The notes below the pieces were generated by a model that saw only the letters and a program-made list of their open reading frames with translations, was not told the origin of the DNA and made no database searches. A DNA stretch of 35,263 nucleotides from Flavobacteriales bacterium (GTDB lineage Bacteria > Bacteroidota > Bacteroidia > Flavobacteriales_D > Crocinitomicaceae), in assembly GCA_947488235.1 (NCBI GenBank), contig CANLAQ010000027.1:1-35263 (forward strand), written 5' to 3'. The translations under genes were made by a program, and so were the position numbers. The first letter of the stretch is position 1, and every line of letters begins with the position of its first letter. This document shows, piece by piece, positions 8,371-15,475 of this stretch.

Positions 8371-9270
8371 TTATCTTGTTATTTCTTCTAATGACTTTCT
8401 TTCAAAGGCATCGATAAGTGATATTTCGCTGCTATTGTAAATTGTCGCTCCTCTTTTTCTACTGTATTGTTCAATATCCCAATATCCTTGAAAGGATAAA
8501 TAGTATTTGTGTAGAATTTCATGTAAGCGCCTCGGTCTGGTTATATAATCTTGTACTTTTTCTGGTCGCGAACTTTGTTCATCGTAATAATGTTTTTGAT
8601 GTACTAAAGCTTCATTTTTTTCATTCACACTAATTTCACTTAGCCAAGAATGATCTGCTCCGATAATAATAATTTCTTTGAATCCTATATATAAAGAATT
8701 CATTAATGCTGGTATTAATACATTATGCGGTCTTGGTATTGCCCAAGCCTTGCGATATACCAATTGAGTGAAATATTGAAATCCTTCCCCTGGAGTTTGA
8801 TTGAAGTAAATAGGGTGTAGGTGTTTATTTTGTGATATCAATTCTTGAAATTCTTTTGATTTTTTTGCTCTAAACGGAACCATTAGGTATAAATCCCATA
8901 GCGTGTCCTCTAATAAATGTTGGAACAAAGTTTTGCGTAATTCAATATAAAACGGCGACATTTCTTCATCTTTTTGAAAATAGGTCACTGCGTTAATGAT
9001 GTAATATTTTGGTTTAAGTTTTTTGTAATAAATTGTTGTTGCAAAAGCATTTACAGACATTAAATCTAAGTTGGTTTTTGGTAATTTTTCAAATTTCTCT
9101 AGACTTTCTTTTAAACTTGGTCCATTTCCGAGAATAAGCAAACGATTTACTTGCTGCTTATTTGTTTTTAAAATTCCTTGAAATTTACTCTGTATCAAGA
9201 TGCGCAAACAACTTATAAATGTTTGACTTAGGTGAACCAGGAATTCTTGAATTAGAATCAGTATGCGCAT
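8371..9270 (-). CDS. DUF115/GT42-like protein, candidate nonulosonic acid transferase
   Basis: The 299-residue protein starts with an amphipathic hydrophobic stretch (1-27). It then has LLILGNGPSLKESL (about 45-58) and, later, PRPHNVLIPALM (about 179-190) and IIIIGADHSWLSE (about 200-212). The GNGPSLK and GxDxSW pair is typical of the DUF115/MptE-like fold, which includes the core of Maf proteins that put pseudaminic or legionaminic acid on flagellin. The same GNGPSL opening is seen in GT42 sialyltransferases such as Campylobacter Cst. In this cluster the simplest reading is the transferase that uses the CMP-nonulosonate. A pterin pyrophosphokinase role (MptE) is unlikely in a bacterium with this context. 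The link to transfer is inference. Confidence 0.6.
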   Translation of the reverse strand: MRILILIQEFLVHLSQTFISCLRILIQSKFQGILKTNKQQVNRLLILGNGPSLKESLEKFEKLPKTNLDLMSVNAFATTIYYKKLKPKYYIINAVTYFQKDEEMSPFYIELRKTLFQHLLEDTLWDLYLMVPFRAKKSKEFQELISQNKHLHPIYFNQTPGEGFQYFTQLVYRKAWAIPRPHNVLIPALMNSLYIGFKEIIIIGADHSWLSEISVNEKNEALVHQKHYYDEQSSRPEKVQDYITRPRRLHEILHKYYLSFQGYWDIEQYSRKRGATIYNSSEISLIDAFERKSLEEITR

Positions 9271-9278
9271 AGTGGCTT

Positions 9279-10178
9279 TTACTTATAAAGTAAGCCTAAG
9301 GTTACCCAAAATCTAAAAAATAATATCATGCGGGCTCTGGCAAATTTTAATTGAAATATATACAGGCCTGCTATTAAAATACTGGCTCCCCATTTTAGTA
9401 TTTCAACACCAATTCTTTTTAGATAATTAAACACGCTTAGGTTGAGACATCTCACTCTTTCACTGCTTCCAGTGCCGATAGCTTGTTGTTTTATAAAGGA
9501 GGATTTAGTTCTTTCAATGGGAACGGAATGGTATACAATGGCAAGAGGTGCATAAACAACACGATATTTTTTTTGATAGATTCGATTGAATAGATCTTTT
9601 TCTTCTCCCCCAATCAATTGGGAGCCGATGCGACCTAAGGCAATGTTAAACGAACCTATTTCTTTAAAAATATGCGTCCGAAATGCCATATTTGATCCTC
9701 TTGGATAATCATGTCTGTTAAAATCAAATGCGACATCTCCTTTATTGAAATAACCTAACAAGGAATTTAAATAAGGATTTTCCCACTTTGGAACTTCTGT
9801 TTCGTAATGCAGCAATATCTTTCCGCCAATGGCTTTAACATCTTCTTGTTGAAATATACGCATCAATTCACTTAGGTATTTGGAATCGATGAAGGCATCG
9901 TCATCTAGAAAGGTGATTAATTCAAATTGAGCAGTTTCAATGGCATTATTTCTTGAAAAGGAAAGTCCCTGTTGATGCTCCTCTTTGTAAATTGATATAA
10001 TGTCTGGATTTTTGGTTTTAAATTCCTCGAACAATTCTTTTGTATTGCCGGGAGAATTGTTATTCACTAAAATCACTTCAAATAAAGTGCGGTCCAAATC
10101 TTGATTTACAATAGAATCAAATAATTGAGGAAGATATCTTTCGCGATTATAGGTGCAAATGGCTACTGAAATCTTCAT
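9279..10178 (-). CDS. Family 2 glycosyltransferase
   Basis: A GT-A fold glycosyltransferase of about 299 residues. It opens with ISVAICTYNRERYLPQLF, the usual nucleotide-binding start, and has FLDDDAF (the DxD metal/sugar-nucleotide motif) near residue 90. IGGEEKDLFNRIYQK lies at the expected acceptor/catalytic-base region (ED-type motif of inverting GT2). The C-terminal 50 residues are hydrophobic (ILKWGASILIAGLYIFQL and after), suggesting membrane attachment. I start it at the ATG at 10178 rather than the TTG one codon earlier. It follows alaS by 5 nt and precedes the DUF115 gene by 8 nt. Donor and acceptor are unknown; assembly of the glycan that carries the nonulosonate is likely. Confidence 0.88.
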   Translation of the reverse strand: MKISVAICTYNRERYLPQLFDSIVNQDLDRTLFEVILVNNNSPGNTKELFEEFKTKNPDIISIYKEEHQQGLSFSRNNAIETAQFELITFLDDDAFIDSKYLSELMRIFQQEDVKAIGGKILLHYETEVPKWENPYLNSLLGYFNKGDVAFDFNRHDYPRGSNMAFRTHIFKEIGSFNIALGRIGSQLIGGEEKDLFNRIYQKKYRVVYAPLAIVYHSVPIERTKSSFIKQQAIGTGSSERVRCLNLSVFNYLKRIGVEILKWGASILIAGLYIFQLKFARARMILFFRFWVTLGLLYK

Positions 10179-10183
10179 CAAAA

Positions 10184-12808
10184 TCAGTTTAATTGATTAA
10201 CGAGTTCTTCAAATTCTTTAATTGCAGTAGCGAGGCCATTGGGATTTTTCCCTCCTGCGGTCGCAAAAAAGGATTGTCCGCCACCGCCACCTTGAATATG
10301 TTTGGAAATCCCTTGAATTATTTTTGCGGCATTTAAGGACTTACTTGCAACTAAAGGTTCTGCAATGTATACATTCAAGGTGCATTTATCAGCGTCTTTA
10401 GTTCCAATAATCCCAATAAAATTAGAAATTTCTCCTTTCAATTGGAATAAGATATCTTTTACTGATGTCGCATCCAAATCAGTTATTGCACTGAGGAAAT
10501 TGATATCTTTAATACTGACAATTTTATTTTTCAATTCTTGCTTAAGTGTCTTAGCTTTATCTTTTTGAACCAATTCAAGTTCCTTGGTCAAGGTTTGATT
10601 TTTGAGCAAAAGATCTTCAATCGCTTTATTTAAGTCTTTTGGGTTGCGCAACAAGAGATTTACTTGATCTAATTGAGCTGCTTTTTCTCTAAATAATTGT
10701 TCTGCATGTGCTCCTGATATGGCTTCGATTCTTCTGATTCCTGCGGCTACTGCAGATTCTGAAATGATGGTGAATAGTCCAATGGATGCCGTGTTTGGAA
10801 CATGAATTCCACCACAAAGTTCAACGGAATCACCAAATTTAATTACACGAACATTAGAACCGTATTTTTCCCCAAATAAAGCCATTGCCCCTAGAGCTTT
10901 AGCTTCTTCAATGGGCACCGCTCTTCTTTCATCTAATGAAGTGTTGGCGTGAATTGCTTGTGCAACTAGAGCTTCAATTTGAATCATTTCAGCTTCACTT
11001 ATTTTTGCAAAATGTGAAAAGTCAAATCGTAAATAGGAGTCATTGACTAGTGAACCTTTTTGTTCTACATGATTGCCTAATACGCTGCGCAGTGCATGGT
11101 GTAGTAGGTGTGTAGCAGAATGATTCTTTGCACATTGATTCCTTTTCTCTGCATCGACAAGTGCTGCAAATTCACCTGAACAATCAGTAGGTATTTTTTC
11201 AAGTAAATGTATGATGAGATTATTTTCCTTTTTGGTGTCAAAAATTTCAATCTTTTCCTTGCCATTTGAAATAGATCCTCTATCACCAACTTGTCCTCCA
11301 CCTTCTGGATAAAAAGGAGTTTGATTGAATACCAATTGATAAAAAGTTTTTTGTTTTTGACTTACTTTTCTGTATTTAATGATTTCAATGGTTGCGCTGG
11401 TATGATCATAGCCAATAAACTCAGTAGTCACATCAGGATTAATTTGCACCCAATCACTTGTTTCTACTGCAGTTGCAGTTCTAGATCGGTCTTTTTGAAT
11501 CTTCAATTCAGCTTCAAAAGCGACTTCGTCAATTTTTAAATTATTTTCTCGAGCAATTAAAGAAGTGAGATCCATTGGGAATCCGTAAGTATCGTACAAT
11601 TCAAAAACAGCACTTCCAGAAATAGTTTCATTATTTTGTGCTTTGCAATCTAGCATCAACAAGTCCATTCTTTTGATTCCTAGTGCAAGTGTTCTGAAGA
11701 AACTAATTTCTTCTTCTCTGATTACTTTAGCGATGATATCTTTTTGATGAATCAATTCTGGATATGCAGCTCCCATAAGCTTTCCTAAAAGAATAGATAA
11801 GTCACTTAAAAATGATTCTTTTAATCCTAAGGTTTGATACCCGTAGCGAACAGCTCTTCTAAGGATGCGTCGAATAACATATCCTGCACCATTATTAGAT
11901 GGAATTTGTCCGTCTGCAATCGAAAATGCAATGGCTCTGATGTGGTCTGCAATAACCCTTAAGGCAATATCTGTCTCTTCAGCAGCGCCATAACTTATCC
12001 CCGAAACTTGAACCATATGTTGAATCAAGGTCTGGAATAAATCTGTATCGTAGTTACTTTGTTTTCCTTGCAAGGCCATAGCCAAGCGTTCCAATCCCAT
12101 TCCCGTATCTACATGTGTTGCAGGCAAGTTTTCCAATGAACCATCAGATTTCCTATTGAATTGCATGAAGACATTGTTCCAGATTTCAATCACCTGAGGA
12201 TGGTCTTGATTGACAAATGCTTTTCCTGAATGCAATGCTCTTTCTTCCTTTGATCTAAGATCAACATGAATTTCAGTGCACGGTCCGCAGGGACCAGTAT
12301 CGCCCATTTCCCAAAAATTATCTTTTTTTGAAGCGAGTATGATTCGATCTTCATCAATAAGTTCTTTCCAAATTGAAAAACTCTCAGAATCTTGAGGGAC
12401 CTTGTCTGTTTGATCTCCTTCAAATACAGTAACATACAATTGATCTTTGGGTATTTTGTATACTTCTGTCAATAATTCCCATGCCCAATTGATCGCTTCC
12501 TTTTTAAAATAATCACCAAATGACCAATTGCCAAGCATTTCAAACATTGTATGATGGTAGGTATCTACGCCAACTTCTTCTAGGTCATTGTGTTTTCCGG
12601 ATACGCGCAAACATTTTTGAGCATTGGCTATTCTTTTGTTAGTAGGTGTTTGATATCCTAAGAAATAGTCTTTAAATTGATTCATCCCCGCATTGGTAAA
12701 CATTAAGGTCGGGTCATTCTTCACAACCATAGGTGCTGAAGAAACAATTTGATGTCCTTTGGAAGCGAAAAAATCAAAATAAAGTTGTCGTATTTCAGAA
12801 ACTGTCAT
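10184..12808 (-). CDS. alaS: Alanyl-tRNA synthetase
   Basis: The 874-residue length is normal for AlaRS. The class II catalytic core covers roughly the first 250 residues (PTLMFTNAGMNQFKDYFLG, NVFMQFNRKSDGSLENLP, HVDTGMGLERLAMALQG). The tRNA-binding region follows (RRILRRAVRYGYQ). The editing domain has NHSATHLLHHALRSVLG (HxxxH) and LCGGIHVPNT (zinc Cys/His), and the DHHA1 C-terminal domain has GGGGGQSFFATAGGKN. It charges tRNA-Ala with alanine and removes mischarged Ser or Gly. It is the first gene of the leftward run; the glycan cluster follows directly on the same strand without an obvious terminator. Confidence 0.98.
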   Translation of the reverse strand: MTVSEIRQLYFDFFASKGHQIVSSAPMVVKNDPTLMFTNAGMNQFKDYFLGYQTPTNKRIANAQKCLRVSGKHNDLEEVGVDTYHHTMFEMLGNWSFGDYFKKEAINWAWELLTEVYKIPKDQLYVTVFEGDQTDKVPQDSESFSIWKELIDEDRIILASKKDNFWEMGDTGPCGPCTEIHVDLRSKEERALHSGKAFVNQDHPQVIEIWNNVFMQFNRKSDGSLENLPATHVDTGMGLERLAMALQGKQSNYDTDLFQTLIQHMVQVSGISYGAAEETDIALRVIADHIRAIAFSIADGQIPSNNGAGYVIRRILRRAVRYGYQTLGLKESFLSDLSILLGKLMGAAYPELIHQKDIIAKVIREEEISFFRTLALGIKRMDLLMLDCKAQNNETISGSAVFELYDTYGFPMDLTSLIARENNLKIDEVAFEAELKIQKDRSRTATAVETSDWVQINPDVTTEFIGYDHTSATIEIIKYRKVSQKQKTFYQLVFNQTPFYPEGGGQVGDRGSISNGKEKIEIFDTKKENNLIIHLLEKIPTDCSGEFAALVDAEKRNQCAKNHSATHLLHHALRSVLGNHVEQKGSLVNDSYLRFDFSHFAKISEAEMIQIEALVAQAIHANTSLDERRAVPIEEAKALGAMALFGEKYGSNVRVIKFGDSVELCGGIHVPNTASIGLFTIISESAVAAGIRRIEAISGAHAEQLFREKAAQLDQVNLLLRNPKDLNKAIEDLLLKNQTLTKELELVQKDKAKTLKQELKNKIVSIKDINFLSAITDLDATSVKDILFQLKGEISNFIGIIGTKDADKCTLNVYIAEPLVASKSLNAAKIIQGISKHIQGGGGGQSFFATAGGKNPNGLATAIKEFEELVNQLN

Positions 12809-12830
12809 GCTACTATTATAAATTGGTATA

Positions 12831-12838
12831 CAAATTTA
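12831..12838 (-). promoter_or_regulatory. Candidate alaS promoter (-7 element)
   Basis: On the minus strand this is TAAATTTG, fitting TAnnTTTG, 22 nt before the alaS ATG. The -33 box is weak (a TTTA about 24 nt further up). If correct it could drive alaS and the glycan genes behind it. Confidence 0.4.
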
Positions 12839-12907
12839 ATCATTTTACTTTTCTTAAGCAGTTAAAGAGTGGACTCGCGTTTAATATTATTTCAATGTCT
12901 TGTTATT

Positions 12908-12998
12908 AATGATTTTTCTATAAAATCGAATAATGCGGTCATTAGTTGATAACCCTTTCAGGGCTTTGTTGAATGATTTTTGTATAAATCGAATTATG
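12908..12998. repeat. Two diverged direct repeats in the alaS-OMT intergenic region
   Basis: Copies of about 27-28 nt at 12908-12935 and 12972-12998 share aatgattttt, tataaa and atcgaat, with a few differences. The 331-nt gap 12809-13139 has no convincing gene. It holds these repeats, the copies around the agccctgaaaggg core, and a hairpin. They look like the remains of one mobile or REP-like repeat unit. Confidence 0.7.
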
Positions 12999-13103
12999 TT
13001 ATCAATAGTCGATAGCCCTGAAAGGGTGTGATATCTAATCATAGGGCAGAGCCCTATGCATTGCCAGAACCACCTAGTTATAAGCCCTGAAAGGGTGTGA
13101 TAT
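12953..13103. repeat. Three copies of an agccctgaaaggg repeat, one inverted
   Basis: The 13-nt core agccctgaaaggg occurs directly at 13014-13026 and 13083-13095, in both cases followed by tgtgatat, and inverted at 12953-12965. The core is itself partly palindromic (ccctgaaaggg). I recall similar core sequences being dispersed in other Bacteroidota genomes, but the class cannot be fixed from one window. Confidence 0.75.
13040..13058. repeat. Perfect 8-bp hairpin between repeat copies
   Basis: catagggc, loop aga, gccctatg. It lies between the two direct copies of the 13-nt core and shares their gggc/gccc theme. The layout of small hairpins with a conserved flank resembles REP/RAYT-type elements. 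No T tract follows, so it is not a standard terminator. Confidence 0.6.
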
Positions 13104-13139
13104 TAAGCTATTATTCTTACTTTTATCTTTTCAAAGAAA

Positions 13140-13784
13140 ATGGAATTCATAGACTCAAATTTAGATAAGTATGTTGTTGAGCATACCTCGATTGAAAATG
13201 ATTTATTAAAAAAAATTCAACGAGAAACACATTTGAATGTGCTACAACCTCGAATGTTAAGTGGTCCTTTTCAAGGAAAATTCTTGTCTCTTATTTCAAG
13301 CTTAGTGCAACCTGAAAAAATTCTTGAAATAGGAACTTATACCGGTTATTCTGCTTTATGTTTAGCAGAAGGGCTTTCGAAATCAGGCACCTTAATTACT
13401 ATTGATATCAATGATGAATTAGAAGAAAGGGTAAAAGGTTATTTTCAAGAGTCCTCTTTCTCAGATCAGTTAACACTTATGATTGGGCCTGCTTTATCCA
13501 TTATTCCGCAATTGGAACATGATTTTGACTTGGTGTTTATCGATGCAGATAAAAAAAATTATATCAACTACTACAAAGAAATTTTTCCTAAAGTAAAGGT
13601 AGGTGGTTTGATTATAGCAGATAATGTCTTGTGGTCAGGGAAAGTTGTTGATCAGAACGCTCAAGATCCGGATACTCAATTATTAAGGGATTTCAATTTA
13701 ATGATACAGAATGATGCTAGAGTAAGCAATATTTTACTTCCCATTCGTGATGGATTAATGCTTGTTAGAAAAATTAGTAATTGA
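13140..13784 (+). CDS. Class I SAM-dependent O-methyltransferase (COMT/CCoAMT-like)
   Basis: The 214-residue protein has the small metal-dependent O-methyltransferase layout: ILEIGTYTGYSALCLAEGL (SAM-binding motif I, about residues 60-78), FDLVFIDADKKNYINYY (Asp residues that hold the divalent metal) and GGLIIADNVLWSGKV. DGLMLVRKI closes the last strand. Family members methylate catechol-type or other hydroxyl groups; the substrate here cannot be told. The stop codon TGA shares its last base with the ATG of mnmD, so the two genes are translationally coupled. The upstream region is the repeat-bearing gap, with no clear promoter. Confidence 0.92.
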   Translation: MEFIDSNLDKYVVEHTSIENDLLKKIQRETHLNVLQPRMLSGPFQGKFLSLISSLVQPEKILEIGTYTGYSALCLAEGLSKSGTLITIDINDELEERVKGYFQESSFSDQLTLMIGPALSIIPQLEHDFDLVFIDADKKNYINYYKEIFPKVKVGGLIIADNVLWSGKVVDQNAQDPDTQLLRDFNLMIQNDARVSNILLPIRDGLMLVRKISN

Positions 13785-14452
13785 TGAAGCGTGAAATTGT
13801 AATAACCGAGGATGGGTCTTCTAGTATTTATTTACCTGAATTAAATGAACATTATCACTCCTTTCACGGCGCACTTCAGGAGTCAGATCATGTGTTTGTA
13901 AAGCAAGGACTTAATGATTTTTTAGACGCTAATGAAATCTCCATATTAGAAATAGGCTTCGGGACAGGGTTAAATTGTTTTTTAGCTGCCGTTTGGTCCA
14001 CACAAAATCAAATTAAAATAAATTATGTTGGCTTAGAGCCGAATCCTATCGATTTAGTAGTATTACAGAAAATGAATTATTCAAAAGGGAAATATTTAGA
14101 TTATCATTTATTCTATGATGACATAATCACTTCAGCTTGGGAACAGCAATTTATAGTTCATGATAAATTTACTGCGATTAAGGTTCAGAAATGTTTACAG
14201 GATTTTAATGGAGAAGAAACCTTCGACTTGATTTTCTTTGATGCTTTTTCTCCAAAATCTCAACCTGAGTTATGGACTTTATCCATTTTTAATCAAGTTT
14301 ATAATTTAATGCATCCGGGTGGTGTTTTAGTTACTTATTGTGCAAAAGGCCAAGTAAAGAGGGATTTGAAGTCCGCTGGATTTACAGTAGAGTCATTGGA
14401 AGGTCCCCCAGGTAAAAGAGAAATGTTGCGCGCAAGAAAGCTAAGTATTTAG
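13784..14452 (+). CDS. mnmD: tRNA wobble-uridine methyltransferase MnmD (DUF752)
   Basis: A 222-residue protein of the MnmD type, the stand-alone methyltransferase half of the MnmC reaction that turns nm5s2U into mnm5s2U at tRNA position 34. It shows ITEDGSSSIYLPELNEHYHS (typical opening), ILEIGFGTGLNCFLAAV (SAM motif), YVGLEPNP, IFFDAFSPKSQPELWT (the DAFxPxxxPxLW signature) and LVTYCAKGQVKRDL with GPPGKREMLRA at the end. No oxidoreductase domain is attached, as expected for this lineage. I use the ATG at 13784, not the TTG just before it, because the ATG overlaps the preceding stop (TGATG). Confidence 0.9.
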   Translation: MKREIVITEDGSSSIYLPELNEHYHSFHGALQESDHVFVKQGLNDFLDANEISILEIGFGTGLNCFLAAVWSTQNQIKINYVGLEPNPIDLVVLQKMNYSKGKYLDYHLFYDDIITSAWEQQFIVHDKFTAIKVQKCLQDFNGEETFDLIFFDAFSPKSQPELWTLSIFNQVYNLMHPGGVLVTYCAKGQVKRDLKSAGFTVESLEGPPGKREMLRARKLSI

Positions 14453-14495
14453 TAGACAATCAATTGAAAATTACTTTGATTTAATTAACATTTAT

Positions 14496-14503
14496 TATCT
14501 TTA
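14496..14503 (+). promoter_or_regulatory. Weak candidate promoter in the mnmD-NUDIX gap
   Basis: TATCTTTA resembles TAnnTTTG and has a TTTG 17 nt upstream (14475-14478). Only the terminator at 14598-14637 and a 27-codon frame (14507-14590) lie downstream. If active it would make a short RNA of about 120-130 nt. Confidence 0.2.
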
Positions 14504-14597
14504 AAGATGCGTGAAAACACAAATACAAGCGTACCTTTGTCTCGAATTACTTTTCATAGTGGTAATTTAAGTTTTATAGTTTTAGTTTGATTTAGCG

Positions 14598-14637
14598 AAA
14601 AGAGGAACAAATATAATTTGTTCCTCTTTTTGTTTTT
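14598..14637. terminator. Strong bidirectional intrinsic terminator
   Basis: A perfect 15-bp stem (14598-14612 with 14616-14630) and a 3-nt loop, with an A run on the left and a T run on the right. It can end mnmD transcription rightward and NUDIX transcription leftward; the NUDIX stop at 14636 sits in its edge. Confidence 0.9.
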
Positions 14638-15295
14638 AATAAGATTTATTTTCTTCGCTAAAGTATATTTTCAGCACTTCTTTTACTTCATTTAGAATTA
14701 AGGCGCTGGCTCCCCAGACCCAATTTTCTTGAAGTAAAAACCCAGTAACATCGATGGTCTCATTCGTATCCTTAAGGGTTATTAATCTTTTGTGTATGTT
14801 TTTATCTTCAATAATTTCAGATAGTGGGACAGACAGAATTTCAGAAACTTCCCTATTGTCAGCAAGCAAGGCTACAGAATTAAAATGTAGAAATAAAAAA
14901 GGATGCACATCAAAATTAGAAATGGGAATATAAACGGGACTTAAAGCTCCAATCAAATTTTCTTCATTAGCGCTTAGACCGATTTCTTCCTGGCTTTCCC
15001 TCAAGGCAGTATGTATTAAATCCGTATCTTTTTCATCTATTTTTCCACCAGGAAAAGCAATTTGTCCACTATGAGCTCCGTCATAAATACTGCGTTTGAT
15101 CAAAATTAAATGGGGATTCTCGGGATTTGTAAAAAATAAGTGCACCGCAACAGAAGCTTGTTTTGGTGTAATTGCCTGTCTTCTAGATACACTAGATATT
15201 TCTCTTCCTTTGGGCAACATCATCAAATGTGCATCTTCCCCTGGTAGTTGATTTTTTATTATTCCTTTAAAAAGTTGCTTTATTTTTTCTTGCAC
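14636..15295 (-). CDS. NUDIX hydrolase, CoA pyrophosphatase type
   Basis: The 219-residue protein has the UPF0035 signature of CoA-type NUDIX enzymes, LILIKRSIYDGAHSGQIAFP, running straight into the NUDIX box that starts GGKIDEKD and ends RESQEEIGL. The acidic residues of REsqEE bind Mg. Members such as E. coli NudL and mitochondrial NUDT8 split CoA or acyl-CoA into phosphopantetheine and 3',5'-ADP. HPFLFLHFNS and the later EVSEILSVPLSEI are also as in this group. It shares the strong terminator with mnmD and diverges from glnN across a 180-nt gap. I cannot confirm substrate preference. Confidence 0.88.
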   Translation of the reverse strand: MQEKIKQLFKGIIKNQLPGEDAHLMMLPKGREISSVSRRQAITPKQASVAVHLFFTNPENPHLILIKRSIYDGAHSGQIAFPGGKIDEKDTDLIHTALRESQEEIGLSANEENLIGALSPVYIPISNFDVHPFLFLHFNSVALLADNREVSEILSVPLSEIIEDKNIHKRLITLKDTNETIDVTGFLLQENWVWGASALILNEVKEVLKIYFSEENKSY

Positions 15296-15380
15296 AAATA
15301 CTTATTGATTATTGAATTCGAAATTAAAGAAAATAAGAGGTGATGCTTTAAAATTATCAATTTATTAAAAATTTATTAAT

Positions 15381-15402
15381 ACCCCCTCAAAAAATAGGGG
15401 GT
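15381..15402. promoter_or_regulatory. Hairpin/operator-like inverted repeat upstream of glnN
   Basis: Perfect 7-bp arms accccct (15381-15387) and agggggt (15396-15402) around an A-rich 8-nt loop. Both flanking genes are transcribed away from it, and no T tract follows rightward, so it is not their terminator. It is centred about 74 nt upstream of the predicted glnN start point, a usual place for an activator or operator site. Confidence 0.45.
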
Positions 15403-15426
15403 GTGTTGAAAAAAAGATAAAAAAAA

Positions 15427-15459
15427 TTGTATTTCGGCAATTATTTTAAATTATTTTTG
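15427..15459 (+). promoter_or_regulatory. glnN promoter, Bacteroidota type
   Basis: TTG at 15427-15429, a 22-nt spacer, then TATTTTTG at 15452-15459, a full match to TAnnTTTG. The predicted start point is near 15466, giving a short leader of about 10 nt before the glnN ATG. Confidence 0.6.
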
Positions 15460-15475
15460 TAAAAAAATAGAATTT

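Noticed and set aside
10184-12808. Several 60-80 codon frames overlapping alaS on both strands
   Set aside because: They lie fully inside a conserved synthetase gene and show no motif.
12908-13103. CRISPR-like array
   Set aside because: Copies are few, diverged, unevenly spaced and one is inverted; no cas genes are present.
15381-15402. Intrinsic terminator
   Set aside because: Both neighbouring genes point away from it and no T tract follows the stem on the plus strand.
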